Of a DNA stretch of 64,000 nt, positions 27,381 through 40,233 are shown in pieces. Below the pieces are notes generated by a model. It saw only the letters and a list, made by a program, of their open reading frames with translations, had not been told where the DNA came from and ran no database searches. The translations under genes and the position numbers were made by a program. Source of the DNA: Streptomyces sp. NBC_00490 (lineage in GTDB: Bacteria > Actinomycetota > Actinomycetes > Streptomycetales > Streptomycetaceae); contig NZ_CP107869.1 of NCBI RefSeq assembly GCF_036013645.1, positions 7,812,001-7,876,000 of the forward strand, written 5' to 3'. Numbering within the stretch: position 1 is the first letter of the stretch; each line of letters starts with the position of its first letter.

Positions 27381-28187
27381 TCATCCGTTGACCCCGGTGT
27401 AGTGCTTGAGGCTGAACTGCCACAGCCGGCGCGAGCCGAGGTACGCCAGCGCCCCCAGCAGTGGCGAGGCCGCGGCCAGCCAGTACGGGACGCCGGTGTC
27501 GTGGCCGTGGCCGGTGAGCACGGCGGCCGGGAAGTAGGCGACGAACGCGAGCGGGAGGCCGTACGTCAGGAGGCCGCCCACCGCCCTCGGCAGCACGTTG
27601 AGCGGGTAGCTGCCGAAGGTGCCGAGGAGCTCCTCCAGCCAGCGCCCCCAGTAGTCGGCGGCCGGGAAACGCAGCGACGCGCAGGCGACCGCCGTGAACA
27701 GGGCCGCCTCCAGGAGCAGACCGCCGAGCACGGCCACGACCAGGTACGAGATCCGGCCCGCCGTCCAGTCGAGGTCGCTGCGGCTGAGGGCGCCCGCCAT
27801 CAGACCCACGGCCACCGTCAGGTCGCCGATCGCGTTGGTCGGGAAGTAGGACAGCTGGAGCTGGCGGTGGACCGGCATCGGACGGACCAGATAGGTGTCG
27901 ATGACCCCCTCCTGGATGCGCCGGCCAAGCCCGTGCACCCGGCCGAGGAACAGCACGAACAGGCCGTGCGCCAGCATCCGGGTCGCCGGGATCAGCAGCA
28001 CGTCCGAGCTGTCCCAGCCGCCCATCCCGGTGAACCGGGTCAGCAGCACCGTCGCGAACACGATCACCGACACCTGCCAGATCGCACCGATCGCGATCAT
28101 CATCAGGAACTCGGAGCGGTACTCCAGCTGGGCACGGAAGTTGAGACGCGTGATGCGCCACGCGATCCGGACGGCGTTCACAGGCAT
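27381..28187 (-). CDS. ABC-2 type permease (third gene of exporter operon)
   Basis: A 268-residue membrane protein of the ABC-2/COG3694 type with about six helices (IWQVSVIVFATVLLTRF, LVVAVLGGLLLEAALFTAVA, LPLAFVAYFPAAVL among them) and the cytoplasmic loop RRIQEGVIDTYLVRPMP typical of this family. It pairs with the permease at 28187-28990 and the ATPase at 28992-29987 as a complete exporter whose substrate is unknown. The start overlaps the previous stop (TGATG), with GGGAGG as ribosome site, so translation is coupled. Confidence 0.9.
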   Translation of the reverse strand: MPVNAVRIAWRITRLNFRAQLEYRSEFLMMIAIGAIWQVSVIVFATVLLTRFTGMGGWDSSDVLLIPATRMLAHGLFVLFLGRVHGLGRRIQEGVIDTYLVRPMPVHRQLQLSYFPTNAIGDLTVAVGLMAGALSRSDLDWTAGRISYLVVAVLGGLLLEAALFTAVACASLRFPAADYWGRWLEELLGTFGSYPLNVLPRAVGGLLTYGLPLAFVAYFPAAVLTGHGHDTGVPYWLAAASPLLGALAYLGSRRLWQFSLKHYTGVNG

Positions 28188-28990
28188 CAGCCTCCCTGGG
28201 AGACGACACGGCGGGCGGCCCGCCGCCACAGCAGACGGGTGAACAGGGCCAGCGCGAGGACCCAGGCGGCCTGGATCGCCAACTGGACGGCGGCGTCGGA
28301 GAGTTCGATGCGGCCGATGTAGATCGACAGGGGCACGCTCAGCGTCGCCTGGAACGGCAGGAACGTGCTCAACGTGATGAACCAGTCGGGGAAGAACCAC
28401 AGCGGCGCGTACACACCCGCCAGGAGGTTCTGCGCGAAGATCAGGATGAGCATCGCGGCGCCGTTGCGCAGCGTCCAGAAGCACAGCTGGTCGATGACGA
28501 GCATGACGTAGTACAGGACCCACTGGCCCAGCAGCAGACTGAGCGCGAACACCCCGGCCACGGCTGCCGACTTCGGGGGTTCCACGACACCGGACGCCAG
28601 ACAGACCGCGTATCCGCCCAGTGCCCAGACCAGGCCGTACAACTGCTCGCCGAAGGCGCGCAGGGCGTAGTACCGCTGGGGCTTCAGCGGGCGCAGGTAC
28701 CAGTAGATGATCGTGCCGAAGTGCATGTGCTGCAGGACCGTGTCGCGGCCCGCGTACTGGTCCAGCTCCCGCAGCCGGGAGGCCAGTACGGCGAGGACCG
28801 CGTAGGTCACCGCCTGATCGCGGTCGAGTCCGGCCGTGGTGCCGGTGTTCTGGTACAGGCCGTGCCACAGGGACGCCACCAGCACGATCTGCACGGTCAG
28901 GCGGAGCAGCGCGGCCGTCATACGGGGCGGGGTGTGCAGTTCGCCGAGGGGCGTGACGCGGGCGGCGCGCCAGGCGTGGATCGCCGCCAT
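28187..28990 (-). CDS. ABC-2 type permease (second gene of exporter operon)
   Basis: A 267-residue permease of the COG4587 type, again with about six helices (VASLWHGLYQ, WVLYYVMLVIDQLCFW, WVLALALFTRLLWRRAARR near the end). The loop QHMHFGTIIYWYLRPLKP corresponds to the conserved motif of this permease class. It is followed by the second permease with a one-base overlap and preceded by the ATPase with a one-base gap. Heterodimeric permeases with this ATPase type occur as exporters of uncertain substrate, sometimes linked to antibiotic resistance. Confidence 0.9.
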   Translation of the reverse strand: MAAIHAWRAARVTPLGELHTPPRMTAALLRLTVQIVLVASLWHGLYQNTGTTAGLDRDQAVTYAVLAVLASRLRELDQYAGRDTVLQHMHFGTIIYWYLRPLKPQRYYALRAFGEQLYGLVWALGGYAVCLASGVVEPPKSAAVAGVFALSLLLGQWVLYYVMLVIDQLCFWTLRNGAAMLILIFAQNLLAGVYAPLWFFPDWFITLSTFLPFQATLSVPLSIYIGRIELSDAAVQLAIQAAWVLALALFTRLLWRRAARRVVSQGG

Positions 28991-28991
28991 G

Positions 28992-29987
28992 TCAGACCCC
29001 TTCCGCATGGACGTAGGCGGCCCGCATCACGTCCTCGAGGTCGGCCTCGTCGAGCGCGATGTCCGTCACCTCGTACCGCTCGATGACGGCCTTCAGCGCC
29101 TGGTGCACGGTCGGCGCGTCGACGCCGTCCGGGCCGAACACCAGGCGTGGGCCCGTCTGCTGGAGCAGGGTGATGCCCGGCAGCGGGACGATCTCGGCGT
29201 GCGGGTCGGCGAGGGTGGCCCGCACCTGCCAGGTCGAGCCGAACTTGCGGCGGATCTCGTCGAGGGAGCCGTCGAGGACCAGCCGGCCGTGGTTGACGAG
29301 GACGACCCGCTCGGCGAGCCGCTCGACCTCCGTCATGTCGTGGGTGGTGAGCAGGACCGTGCGGCCCCGCTCCTCGACCTGGTGCCTGAGGAACTCCCGG
29401 ACCTGCTCCTTGACGACCACGTCCATGCCGATGGTGGGCTCGTCGAGGAAGACGACCGGCGGATCGTGCAGCAGGGCGGCGGCGAGGTCGCTGCGGACGC
29501 GCTGGCCGAGCGAGAGGTGGCGCACCCGGGTGTCCCAGAACGACGACAGGTCCAGGAGGTCGTCGAACTCCTGTAGACGGGCGGCGTGTTCGGCGTTCGG
29601 CACCTCGTAGATGTCCCGCAGGATCGCGAACGACTCCCGCACGGGGAGGTCCCACCACAGCTGGGTGCGCTGCCCGAACACCGCGCCGATGTTGCGGGCG
29701 TTGCGCTCGCGTTCCTCGTAGGGCACCACGCCCGCGACCCGGGCGTGGCCGGCGGTGGGGGTGAGGATGCCGGTGAGCATCTTGATGGTGGTGGACTTGC
29801 CCGCACCGTTCGGGCCCAGCAGGGCGAGGAGTTCGCCCGGGGACACGTCGAAGGTGATGTCGGTGACGGCGTGCTTGGCGACCCGCTCCGGGTTGACCAG
29901 GGAACGGACCGCGCCGGTGAAGCCCGGCCGGCGGACGGTGGTGTGGAAGGTGCGGGACAGTCCGCGGACCTCGATGCTGCCGACCAA
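28992..29987 (-). CDS. ABC exporter ATP-binding protein (COG4586 type)
   Basis: A 331-residue ABC ATPase. Walker A is GPNGAGKST (residues 58-66), the Q-loop FGQRTQLWWDLPV, signature LSLGQRVRSD, Walker B VVFLDEPTIGMD and the H-loop LLTTHDM. The C-terminal 90 residues form the regulatory domain seen in COG4586. No in-frame ATG or GTG gives the conserved N-terminus; the start is a TTG at 29987 with GAGGAG about ten bases before it. An ATG seven bases upstream lies in another frame. It heads a three-gene operon with two permeases. A long hairpin at 30021-30052 separates it from the beta-galactosidase transcript. Confidence 0.9.
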   Translation of the reverse strand: MVGSIEVRGLSRTFHTTVRRPGFTGAVRSLVNPERVAKHAVTDITFDVSPGELLALLGPNGAGKSTTIKMLTGILTPTAGHARVAGVVPYEERERNARNIGAVFGQRTQLWWDLPVRESFAILRDIYEVPNAEHAARLQEFDDLLDLSSFWDTRVRHLSLGQRVRSDLAAALLHDPPVVFLDEPTIGMDVVVKEQVREFLRHQVEERGRTVLLTTHDMTEVERLAERVVLVNHGRLVLDGSLDEIRRKFGSTWQVRATLADPHAEIVPLPGITLLQQTGPRLVFGPDGVDAPTVHQALKAVIERYEVTDIALDEADLEDVMRAAYVHAEGV

Positions 29988-30020
29988 GTGGCATCAACTC
30001 CTCTGTGCGCAAACACAAGT

Positions 30021-30052
30021 GCGGCCGGTCGGCAAGGATGCCGACCGGCCGC
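30021..30052 (-). terminator. Strong hairpin terminator of the importer/beta-galactosidase operon
   Basis: A perfect 14-base stem, GCGGCCGGTCGGCA (30021-30034) with TGCCGACCGGCCGC (30039-30052), and loop AGGA. It lies 60 bases beyond the beta-galactosidase stop codon on the minus strand. Confidence 0.85.
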
Positions 30053-30060
30053 TGGCGACG

Positions 30061-30077
30061 TTCCGACAGTGTCGGAA
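30061..30077. repeat. Perfect 8+1+8 palindrome
   Basis: TTCCGACA-G-TGTCGGAA lies between the beta-galactosidase stop and the terminator hairpin. It could be a second RNA hairpin or an operator for the ABC exporter downstream, whose start is 74 bases away. Confidence 0.5.
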
Positions 30078-30111
30078 TGTCGATCAATCAGTCAATCGAT
30101 TAATGGATCTC

Positions 30112-32997
<2,886 letters not shown>

Positions 32998-33873
32998 TCA
33001 GCCCTTGATGCCGGTCTGCGCGATCCCCTGCACCAGCCAGCGCTGGAGGAAGAGGAACACGAGCAACAGGGGCAGGATGGAAATGGCCGTGGCCATGAAG
33101 ATCAGGTGGTAGTTGACGGTCTGGTTGGTCATGTACGAGGACAGGGCCACCTGAATGGTCCAGGAGCTCGGGTCCTGGCCGATGACCAGGGGCCACAGGA
33201 AGGAGTTCCAGCCGCTGATGAACGTGATCGTGGCCATCGCCGCGAAGAAGTTCAGCGAGTTGGGCACGACGACCCGCCAGTACGCCCCCCAGTACGAGAG
33301 TCCGTCCACGCGTGCCGCCTCCTCCAGCTCCTTGGGGAACCCCAGGAAGTACTGCCGGAACAGGAAGCAGGTGAAACCACTGAACAGGCCCGGGATGATG
33401 AGGCCGCGGTAGGTGTCGACCCAGCCCAGCGACGACACCAGCACGAAGCTCGGCACGAAGGTGACGGCCGTCGGGATCATCAGGGTGACCAGGACGCCGT
33501 AGAAGACCTTGTTGGCGTGCCGGTACGGGATGCGGGCGAGGCCGTAGCCGGCGAGCGAGCAGATCAGCAGGATGCCGCTGGTGTGCAGGACGGCGACGAC
33601 CCAGGAGTTCCACAGGGCCCGGCCGAAGTCGACGGTCTCGTCGTTGAACGGTTCGGTGATGTTCCCCCACTGGATGTCGGTGGGGAACCACTTCCAGTCC
33701 TCGCCGGTGATCTCCGGGTCCGTCATCAGGGCGTTGCGGACGATCAGATAGAACGGGACCAGGAAGAGCAGGGCCGCGACACCGGTGGCGATGTAGAGCC
33801 CGGTGTTGCCGATGACCTTGCCCCCGCGCTTCTTGCGGGGGGTCTTCGTCACGTCAGGTGCGGTGGTGGTCAC
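32998..33873 (-). CDS. Carbohydrate ABC permease (MalG type)
   Basis: A 291-residue inner-membrane permease with six helices. The cytoplasmic EAA loop is KELEEAARVDGLSYWGAYWR, including the conserved Gly before the last helices. It ends LQRWLVQGIAQTGIKG, a typical MalG-family C-terminus. The start overlaps the MalF-type stop by four bases, and the gene is followed by the GH2 gene, so importer and hydrolase form one operon. The ATPase subunit is not encoded here; Streptomyces often share MsiK among such importers. Confidence 0.93.
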   Translation of the reverse strand: MTTTAPDVTKTPRKKRGGKVIGNTGLYIATGVAALLFLVPFYLIVRNALMTDPEITGEDWKWFPTDIQWGNITEPFNDETVDFGRALWNSWVVAVLHTSGILLICSLAGYGLARIPYRHANKVFYGVLVTLMIPTAVTFVPSFVLVSSLGWVDTYRGLIIPGLFSGFTCFLFRQYFLGFPKELEEAARVDGLSYWGAYWRVVVPNSLNFFAAMATITFISGWNSFLWPLVIGQDPSSWTIQVALSSYMTNQTVNYHLIFMATAISILPLLLVFLFLQRWLVQGIAQTGIKG

Positions 33874-34835
33874 TTGGACTCCTCACCCCTTCCAAAGCCC
33901 ATGATCTTGCCCTGGAACAGCGTGATGATCAGGATGAGCACGGTGAGGATGACCGCTCCGGCGCTGCCCTGGCCGTAGTCCTGGCTCTCACCGAGGGCCG
34001 TCTTGTACAGCTCGACGAGGGGTGGTTGACCCCAGGTCGCCTTGCCGAGCAGGTTCCAGAACTCGTCGAAGGCCTGGTAGGCGGCGATCAGCAGCAGCAG
34101 GATCACCGCGGTCGAGGTGGCCCGCAGCTGGGGCAGGGTGATGTACCGGAAGGTCTGCCAGCCCGGCTTGGCGCCGTCGATCGAGGCGGCCTCGTAGAGC
34201 TCCGCCGGGATGTTCTGGAGCGCCGCCAGGAACAGGATCATGTAGAAGCCGGCCTGGAGCCACAGCCGCAGCGTCACGATGACCAGCCAGTACCAGGGCG
34301 GGTCCGGGTTGGCCAGCCAGGCGGTGTTCTCGACGCCGAACCAGCCGATGACGGTGTTCGCCAGACCGAAGCGGACGCCGTTGAAGATGGACATCTTCCA
34401 GATCAGCGCCGCGGCCACGTAGGAGACCGCGGTCGGGATGAAGAACACCGACCGGAAGAACGCCTTCATGAACGTGAGCCGGTGCACCAGCAGCGCCAGG
34501 CCCAGCGAGAGCGCCCACGTGGTGGGCACGATGAACGCGGCGAAGACGGTGAAGGTGACCAGGGACCCGGTGAAGTCCGGGTTGTCCAGGATCGCCTTGT
34601 AGTTGTCCAGGCCGATGAACTCGCTCGGCGAGACGGTGAAGCGTGCCTCGAAGAAGCTGAGGTAGATGCTCCAGCCCATCGGCACGAAGACGAAGATCAC
34701 CAGGCCGATCAGGAAGGGGCTGGTGAAGAGCCAGAAGTTGAGGGTGCTGTTGGCCCGCAGACTCCGCCGCGGCCGCGCCTTCTCAGGCTTGGCCGGGGCG
34801 GCGTCCGTGAGGTCGAGCTTGGTGGTGGTCGACAT
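33870..34835 (-). CDS. Carbohydrate ABC permease (MalF type)
   Basis: A 321-residue permease with six helices (FWLFTSPFLIGLVIFVFVPM first) and the EAA loop AELYEAASIDGAKPGWQTFR. It is the partner of the MalG-type subunit downstream, with which it overlaps by four bases. It follows the substrate-binding lipoprotein gene by 20 bases. The cargo is inferred to be a beta-galactoside from the GH2 gene in the operon. Confidence 0.93.
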   Translation of the reverse strand: MSTTTKLDLTDAAPAKPEKARPRRSLRANSTLNFWLFTSPFLIGLVIFVFVPMGWSIYLSFFEARFTVSPSEFIGLDNYKAILDNPDFTGSLVTFTVFAAFIVPTTWALSLGLALLVHRLTFMKAFFRSVFFIPTAVSYVAAALIWKMSIFNGVRFGLANTVIGWFGVENTAWLANPDPPWYWLVIVTLRLWLQAGFYMILFLAALQNIPAELYEAASIDGAKPGWQTFRYITLPQLRATSTAVILLLLIAAYQAFDEFWNLLGKATWGQPPLVELYKTALGESQDYGQGSAGAVILTVLILIITLFQGKIMGFGRGEESK

Positions 34836-34855
34836 GTCGAGGTCCGCCCGCCGGC

Positions 34856-36112
34856 CTATCCGAACAGCTTCTTGAGCTCTGCGTTGACCTTCTTGTCACA
34901 GGCGTCGAGTGAGGCCTCCGGACTGCCGCCCTTGCGCACGGAGTTGGCGATCACGTCGTTCACCGAGGCGATCATCGACTGCGTCCAGGCGATGTTGTCG
35001 AAGTGCCCGTACTCGCTGAAGAGCTTGACGCCCTCGGCCGGCAGACCCGACTTGAGCTTGGTGGCCGACTGCGCGATCGAGGTGCGCGGCGGGATGTGGA
35101 AGCCGTAGGACAGCGCCCAGTCCTCCTGGTACTCCTTCTGGTCGATCCACAGCCACTTGACGTATTCCTTGGCCGCGTCGAGGTTCTTGCTCTTGGCGTT
35201 GACGAACATCGACCAGCCGCCGTTGGTGACCGAGAACTTGCCGGAGTCGCCGACCTTCGGGAACGGGAAGATGCCGACATCGTCGCCGAGCGCCTTCTGG
35301 ATCACCGGCATGGCCCACATGCCGCACCACTGGATCGCGGTCAGGCCCTGGGTGAAGGCCGAGGGGTCCCACCAGTCGGCGGGGGCGTCCAGGAGCAGGT
35401 TGCCGCTGGTGAACAGCTTGCGCAGCTGGCTCAGACCGTCCGCCACGGCGTCCGTGTGGTAGGCGATCTCGTTCTTGTCGTTCAGGGTGTCCGCGCCGGC
35501 CGACCAGATCAGCGGGGACTGCACGGGGGTGATGTCGTTGCCGAGGAAGGCGCCCTTGACCTTGCTCGTGGTGAGCTTGTCGATGACCTCGATCAGCTCC
35601 TCCAGCGTCTGGGGGACCTCGACCTTGGCCTTCTCGAAGAGCGAGGGCCGGTAGTAGAAGAACTGCGGGTCGTCGATCATCCGGACGCCGTATATCTTCC
35701 CGTCGACCGTGTGCGAGGCGATGTCGGCCGGGTTGAAGTCGTCCTTGACCGGGTTGATGATGTCGCTCAGGTCCGCCACCTGGCCGCTCGTCACCATCTG
35801 GAGCTGCGGGTGGAACTCGAAGACGTCGGGCGCGTTCTTGGTGAGCAGAGCCGGGAACAGCTTGTTCTCGAAGTTGGAGCCGGTGATCCACTGGGTGGTG
35901 ACGTTGGCTTCCTTGTAGGCCTTCGCGTACCGCTTGATGGCCTGCTCGGTGCCCGCCTCGCCGTACGCGTGGAAGTACTGCGTGAGGCCCTCGCCGGAGC
36001 TGCTGCGTCCGGTGTTGCCCCCGCACGCGGCCAGTCCGCCGGCGGCGGCCATACCCATGGCGGCCCGAAGAACGGTACGGCGGTCCCAGTTGACGTTACT
36101 CATTGCCGACAT
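34856..36112 (-). CDS. Sugar-binding lipoprotein of ABC importer
   Basis: A 418-residue extracellular solute-binding protein. The N-terminus has a Tat motif (WDRRTVLRAAMG) and a lipobox GLAAC with the Cys near residue 30, so it is exported folded and lipid-anchored. The body fits family 1 (MalE-like) with GGWSMFVNAKSKNLDAAKEY and KYVKWLW-type segments. It is the first gene of the importer operon; the ATG at 36112 has AAGGA upstream. The 280 bases upstream of it hold the probable promoter region and, nearer the ROK gene, that gene's terminator. Ligand specificity is unknown. Confidence 0.93.
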   Translation of the reverse strand: MSAMSNVNWDRRTVLRAAMGMAAAGGLAACGGNTGRSSSGEGLTQYFHAYGEAGTEQAIKRYAKAYKEANVTTQWITGSNFENKLFPALLTKNAPDVFEFHPQLQMVTSGQVADLSDIINPVKDDFNPADIASHTVDGKIYGVRMIDDPQFFYYRPSLFEKAKVEVPQTLEELIEVIDKLTTSKVKGAFLGNDITPVQSPLIWSAGADTLNDKNEIAYHTDAVADGLSQLRKLFTSGNLLLDAPADWWDPSAFTQGLTAIQWCGMWAMPVIQKALGDDVGIFPFPKVGDSGKFSVTNGGWSMFVNAKSKNLDAAKEYVKWLWIDQKEYQEDWALSYGFHIPPRTSIAQSATKLKSGLPAEGVKLFSEYGHFDNIAWTQSMIASVNDVIANSVRKGGSPEASLDACDKKVNAELKKLFG

Positions 36113-36292
36113 GCTTGACGTCCTTGTCTCGAGTACGGCTGCGGCCCTGCGCCCGGTGCCTGAAGCGGCTCAGCGCCAGGTGGCTCAATTGGTGTCGCGG
36201 TGCGGGACGTTAACCTTCGGCTAAGGCTTCGGCAAGGGGTTGGACGAAGTCTGTTCGAAGCGTTGCGGAGTGTTCGGGATACCGGACATCAC

Positions 36293-36327
36293 GGGTCACG
36301 GGCCGCCGCACCAGCGGCCCGCGACCC
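36293..36327 (-). terminator. Hairpin terminator of the ROK gene
   Basis: GGGTC-N2-GGGCCGC (36293-36306) pairs with GCGGCCC-N2-GACCC (36314-36327) across a 7-base loop. It lies 66 bases beyond the ROK stop codon. Confidence 0.65.
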
Positions 36328-36392
36328 CCCTTCGGGTACTGCGGGTTACTGCCTTCCGGGCCCTGCGGCCCACTGCCGGAACCAGGCTGTGA

Positions 36393-37640
36393 CTAACGCG
36401 GGTTGTGCGTCTTGGCCCTCGCGGGCGTGATGGTGCGTTTCGGCGACTTCTGGCCGACCGACTGGAGGGCGCCCTCCAGCGCGAACGTCGCCGCGCCCAG
36501 GCACACCGGATCCGTGGGGATCGGGGACAGGACGATCTCGGTGGCCGCCATCGGCCGGGGCAGCGCGTGCCGGGCGACGGCCTCGCGCACCTCCTCGACC
36601 AGGGGCTCGCCGAGGGCGGCCGCGACCCAGCTGCTGAGCACGATCACCTCGGGATTGAACAGGTTGACCAGGTTGGCGATCCCCGCGCCGAGGTAACGGA
36701 CGGTGTCGCGGAGCGTGCCGACCGCCACCGGATCGCTGTGCCGCAGCCCCTCGGCCAGGGCGGCGATGGTGGCCGTCTGGTCGTCCTCGTGCAGCAGCGG
36801 GCTGCCAGGACTCAACTCCCGCAGATTCAGCATGATCCCGGACGCGCCGACGTACGCCTCCACGCAGCCGTGCTTGCCGCAGCGGCACACCCGGCCGTCC
36901 AGGACGATCGTGGTGTGGCCCCACTCGCCGGCGCTGTTGCTCACCCCCCGGTGCAGCCCGCCGCCGAGCACGAGCCCGGCGCCCACCCCGGTGCCGAGGT
37001 TCACCACCACGGCGTTCCCGCGTCCGCGCGCGGCCCCGAACCACAGCTCGGCCACCGCGGAGGCGCGCAGCGGATTGTCCAGGTACAGCGGGTAGGCGAT
37101 GTGCTCGGTGAGCAGATCGAGCAGCGGCACGTCGTGCCAGTCCCAGTTGGGCGCGTACTCGCAGAACCCGGTGTCCCGGTCCACCTGGCCCGGCACGCTC
37201 ACCCCGACCCCGAGGACACGGGCGCCCTCGATGCCGGCCTGCGCGACCACCTGGCCCACGACCGCGGCGACATGGCCGACGACCTGCTCGGGCAGGCTCT
37301 CACCCGGGCGGACGTCCTCCTCGGCGCGGGCCAGCACGTTCAGCCCGAGGTCGAACAGCTCGACATGGACGTAGGTCTCCGCGATGTCGACACCGATCAA
37401 CGCGCCCCCCGACGCGTTGACCGCGACGAGTCCCCGGGGGCGGCCTCCCGCCGAGTCCTCGAACCCGACCTCCGTGATCATCGAGAGATCGAGCAGCTCG
37501 CCGACGAGCGTGGCGACCGTGGCCAGGCTCAGCCCGGTGGCGGCCGCCAGCTCCTGCCGGGACGTGGGCGACGCGGCGATGATCTGGCGCAGCACCTCGT
37601 AGCGGTTCGCGGTACGGATGTCACGTGAGGTGCGCTTCAC
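36393..37640 (-). CDS. ROK-family transcriptional regulator
   Basis: A 415-residue regulator. An N-terminal MarR-like helix-turn-helix (TSRQELAAATGLSLATVATL, residues 26-45) is joined to a ROK sugar-binding domain with the ATPase-like GVDIAETYVHVELFD and NLGTGVGAGLVLGGGL. The zinc signature is complete: GH-x9-CRCGKHGCVE. ROK repressors sense sugars or sugar phosphates. It lies just upstream of, and parallel to, the importer and beta-galactosidase genes, separated by a terminator and a promoter region, so it is their likely regulator. A CTTTATAAAG palindrome near 37745 may be its own control site. Confidence 0.92.
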   Translation of the reverse strand: MKRTSRDIRTANRYEVLRQIIAASPTSRQELAAATGLSLATVATLVGELLDLSMITEVGFEDSAGGRPRGLVAVNASGGALIGVDIAETYVHVELFDLGLNVLARAEEDVRPGESLPEQVVGHVAAVVGQVVAQAGIEGARVLGVGVSVPGQVDRDTGFCEYAPNWDWHDVPLLDLLTEHIAYPLYLDNPLRASAVAELWFGAARGRGNAVVVNLGTGVGAGLVLGGGLHRGVSNSAGEWGHTTIVLDGRVCRCGKHGCVEAYVGASGIMLNLRELSPGSPLLHEDDQTATIAALAEGLRHSDPVAVGTLRDTVRYLGAGIANLVNLFNPEVIVLSSWVAAALGEPLVEEVREAVARHALPRPMAATEIVLSPIPTDPVCLGAATFALEGALQSVGQKSPKRTITPARAKTHNPR

Positions 37641-37754
37641 CGGGTTGCCCCCGTCCCTTCGGCTCTCGCCGGGACGGCATCGGCACCGGCGCGGCGCAAG
37701 GCTATGGGCTGCCGGGGACTTTCGACAAGGGGTTAGGAAAGGGGCTTTATAAAG

Positions 37755-39086
<1,332 letters not shown>

Positions 39087-39087
39087 T

Positions 39088-39103
39088 TAGAGAGCGGTTT
39101 CTA
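39088..39103. promoter_or_regulatory. Palindrome in the aldO/dehydrogenase divergent promoter
   Basis: TAGAGAGCGGTTTCTA has TAGA-N-A and T-N-TCTA arms around a C-N2-G centre. It resembles the LacI-type sites of this window (TAGAAAGCGC). It lies 80-95 bases upstream of aldO and 30-45 bases upstream of the dehydrogenase start. Confidence 0.55.
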
Positions 39104-39132
39104 TCCGTTTTCCTCGACCGGGGGTCACCACC

Positions 39133-40140
39133 TTGCCCGAGCGTCCCCAGGCGCTGTTCGCCATGACCGCCGCCAACCTGGCCCACGTCTTCCCCTCGGA
39201 GGTGCTGGAGCGGCTGCGGGAGGCGGTGGACATCGACCCGGATCTCGTGGCCGAGGACTTCAGCGACCCGCGCGTCAAGGAGGCGCTGGCCCGCACCGAG
39301 ATCCTCGTGACGGGCTGGGGCTGCCCCCGCATCGACGCGACGGTCCTCGACGCCGCCCCCGGACTGCGGGCGATCCTGCACTCCGCCGGCTCGGTCAAGG
39401 GCTTCGCCACGCCGGAGATCTGGCGGCGGGGCATCGAGGTCACCTCGGCCGCCGACGCCAACGCGCTCCCTGTCGCCGAGTACACCCTCGCCATGATCCT
39501 CCTCGCCGGGAAGGACCTCTTCGTCGCCCGCGAGCGACTGCGCGCCTCGCGGGCCCACCCCGGCTGGGGCATCGTCCCCGGCATCGGCAACCACGGCCGC
39601 CGGGTCGGCGTCATCGGCGCCTCCCGCATCGGCCGCCGCGTCCTGGAACTCCTGCGCCCCTTCGACCTGCGGCCCGCGCTCACCGACCCGTACGTCACGG
39701 AGGCGCAGGCGGCCCGACTCGGCGTGCCCCTGCTGGAGCTGGACGAGCTGCTGCGGAGTTCGCAGATCGTCACCGTCCACGCGCCGGAGACCCTCGAGAC
39801 GCATCACCTCATCGGCCGCCGTGAGCTGTCCCTGATGCCCGACGGGGCGGTCCTCGTCAACACCGCGCGCGGCGGGCTGGTCGACCACGACGCCCTGGTC
39901 GCCGAACTCCGCACCGGCCGCCTCAGCGCGGTCCTCGACGTGACCGACCCCGAACCGCTCCCCGCCGACTCGCCCCTGTACGAGCTCCCCAACGCCTTCG
40001 TCACACCGCACCTCGCGGGCTCCCAGGGCAATGAGCTGGCCCGGCTCGGCGCAGCGGTGGCCGAGGAGGCGGAGCGGCTCGCGACCGGTGCCGGACCGGC
40101 GTATCCGGTGGAGCTGGCGGCACTGGAGCACGGCGCCTGA
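39133..40140 (+). CDS. D-isomer-specific 2-hydroxyacid dehydrogenase
   Basis: A 335-residue NAD(P)-dependent dehydrogenase. The Rossmann motif is RVGVIGASRIGRRVLELL, in which the usual third Gly is conserved. The catalytic residues are Arg in NTARGGLVDH, Glu in TDPEPLP and His in TPHLAGSQG. It reduces 2-keto acids or oxidises the D-hydroxy acids; the true substrate is unknown. The start is a TTG at 39133; an in-frame ATG at 39163 would shorten it by 10 residues. It is divergent from aldO and shares its regulatory region, which suggests joint control in sugar-acid or polyol use. Confidence 0.88.
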   Translation: MPERPQALFAMTAANLAHVFPSEVLERLREAVDIDPDLVAEDFSDPRVKEALARTEILVTGWGCPRIDATVLDAAPGLRAILHSAGSVKGFATPEIWRRGIEVTSAADANALPVAEYTLAMILLAGKDLFVARERLRASRAHPGWGIVPGIGNHGRRVGVIGASRIGRRVLELLRPFDLRPALTDPYVTEAQAARLGVPLLELDELLRSSQIVTVHAPETLETHHLIGRRELSLMPDGAVLVNTARGGLVDHDALVAELRTGRLSAVLDVTDPEPLPADSPLYELPNAFVTPHLAGSQGNELARLGAAVAEEAERLATGAGPAYPVELAALEHGA

Positions 40141-40233
40141 GGGGCTGCGGATTTCGTAGCTGGAGAAGGTCCTCGGTATGGATATCGATAAATGTCTGGC
40201 GTCAAAGCGGCGATATCAGTAGCTTCCCTCGTC

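Noticed and set aside
28918-30087. Long minus-strand frame over the ABC ATPase, beginning with an ATG upstream of the TTG start
   Set aside because: The product is rich in Pro, Arg and His and has no family similarity. The other frame carries all ABC ATPase motifs.
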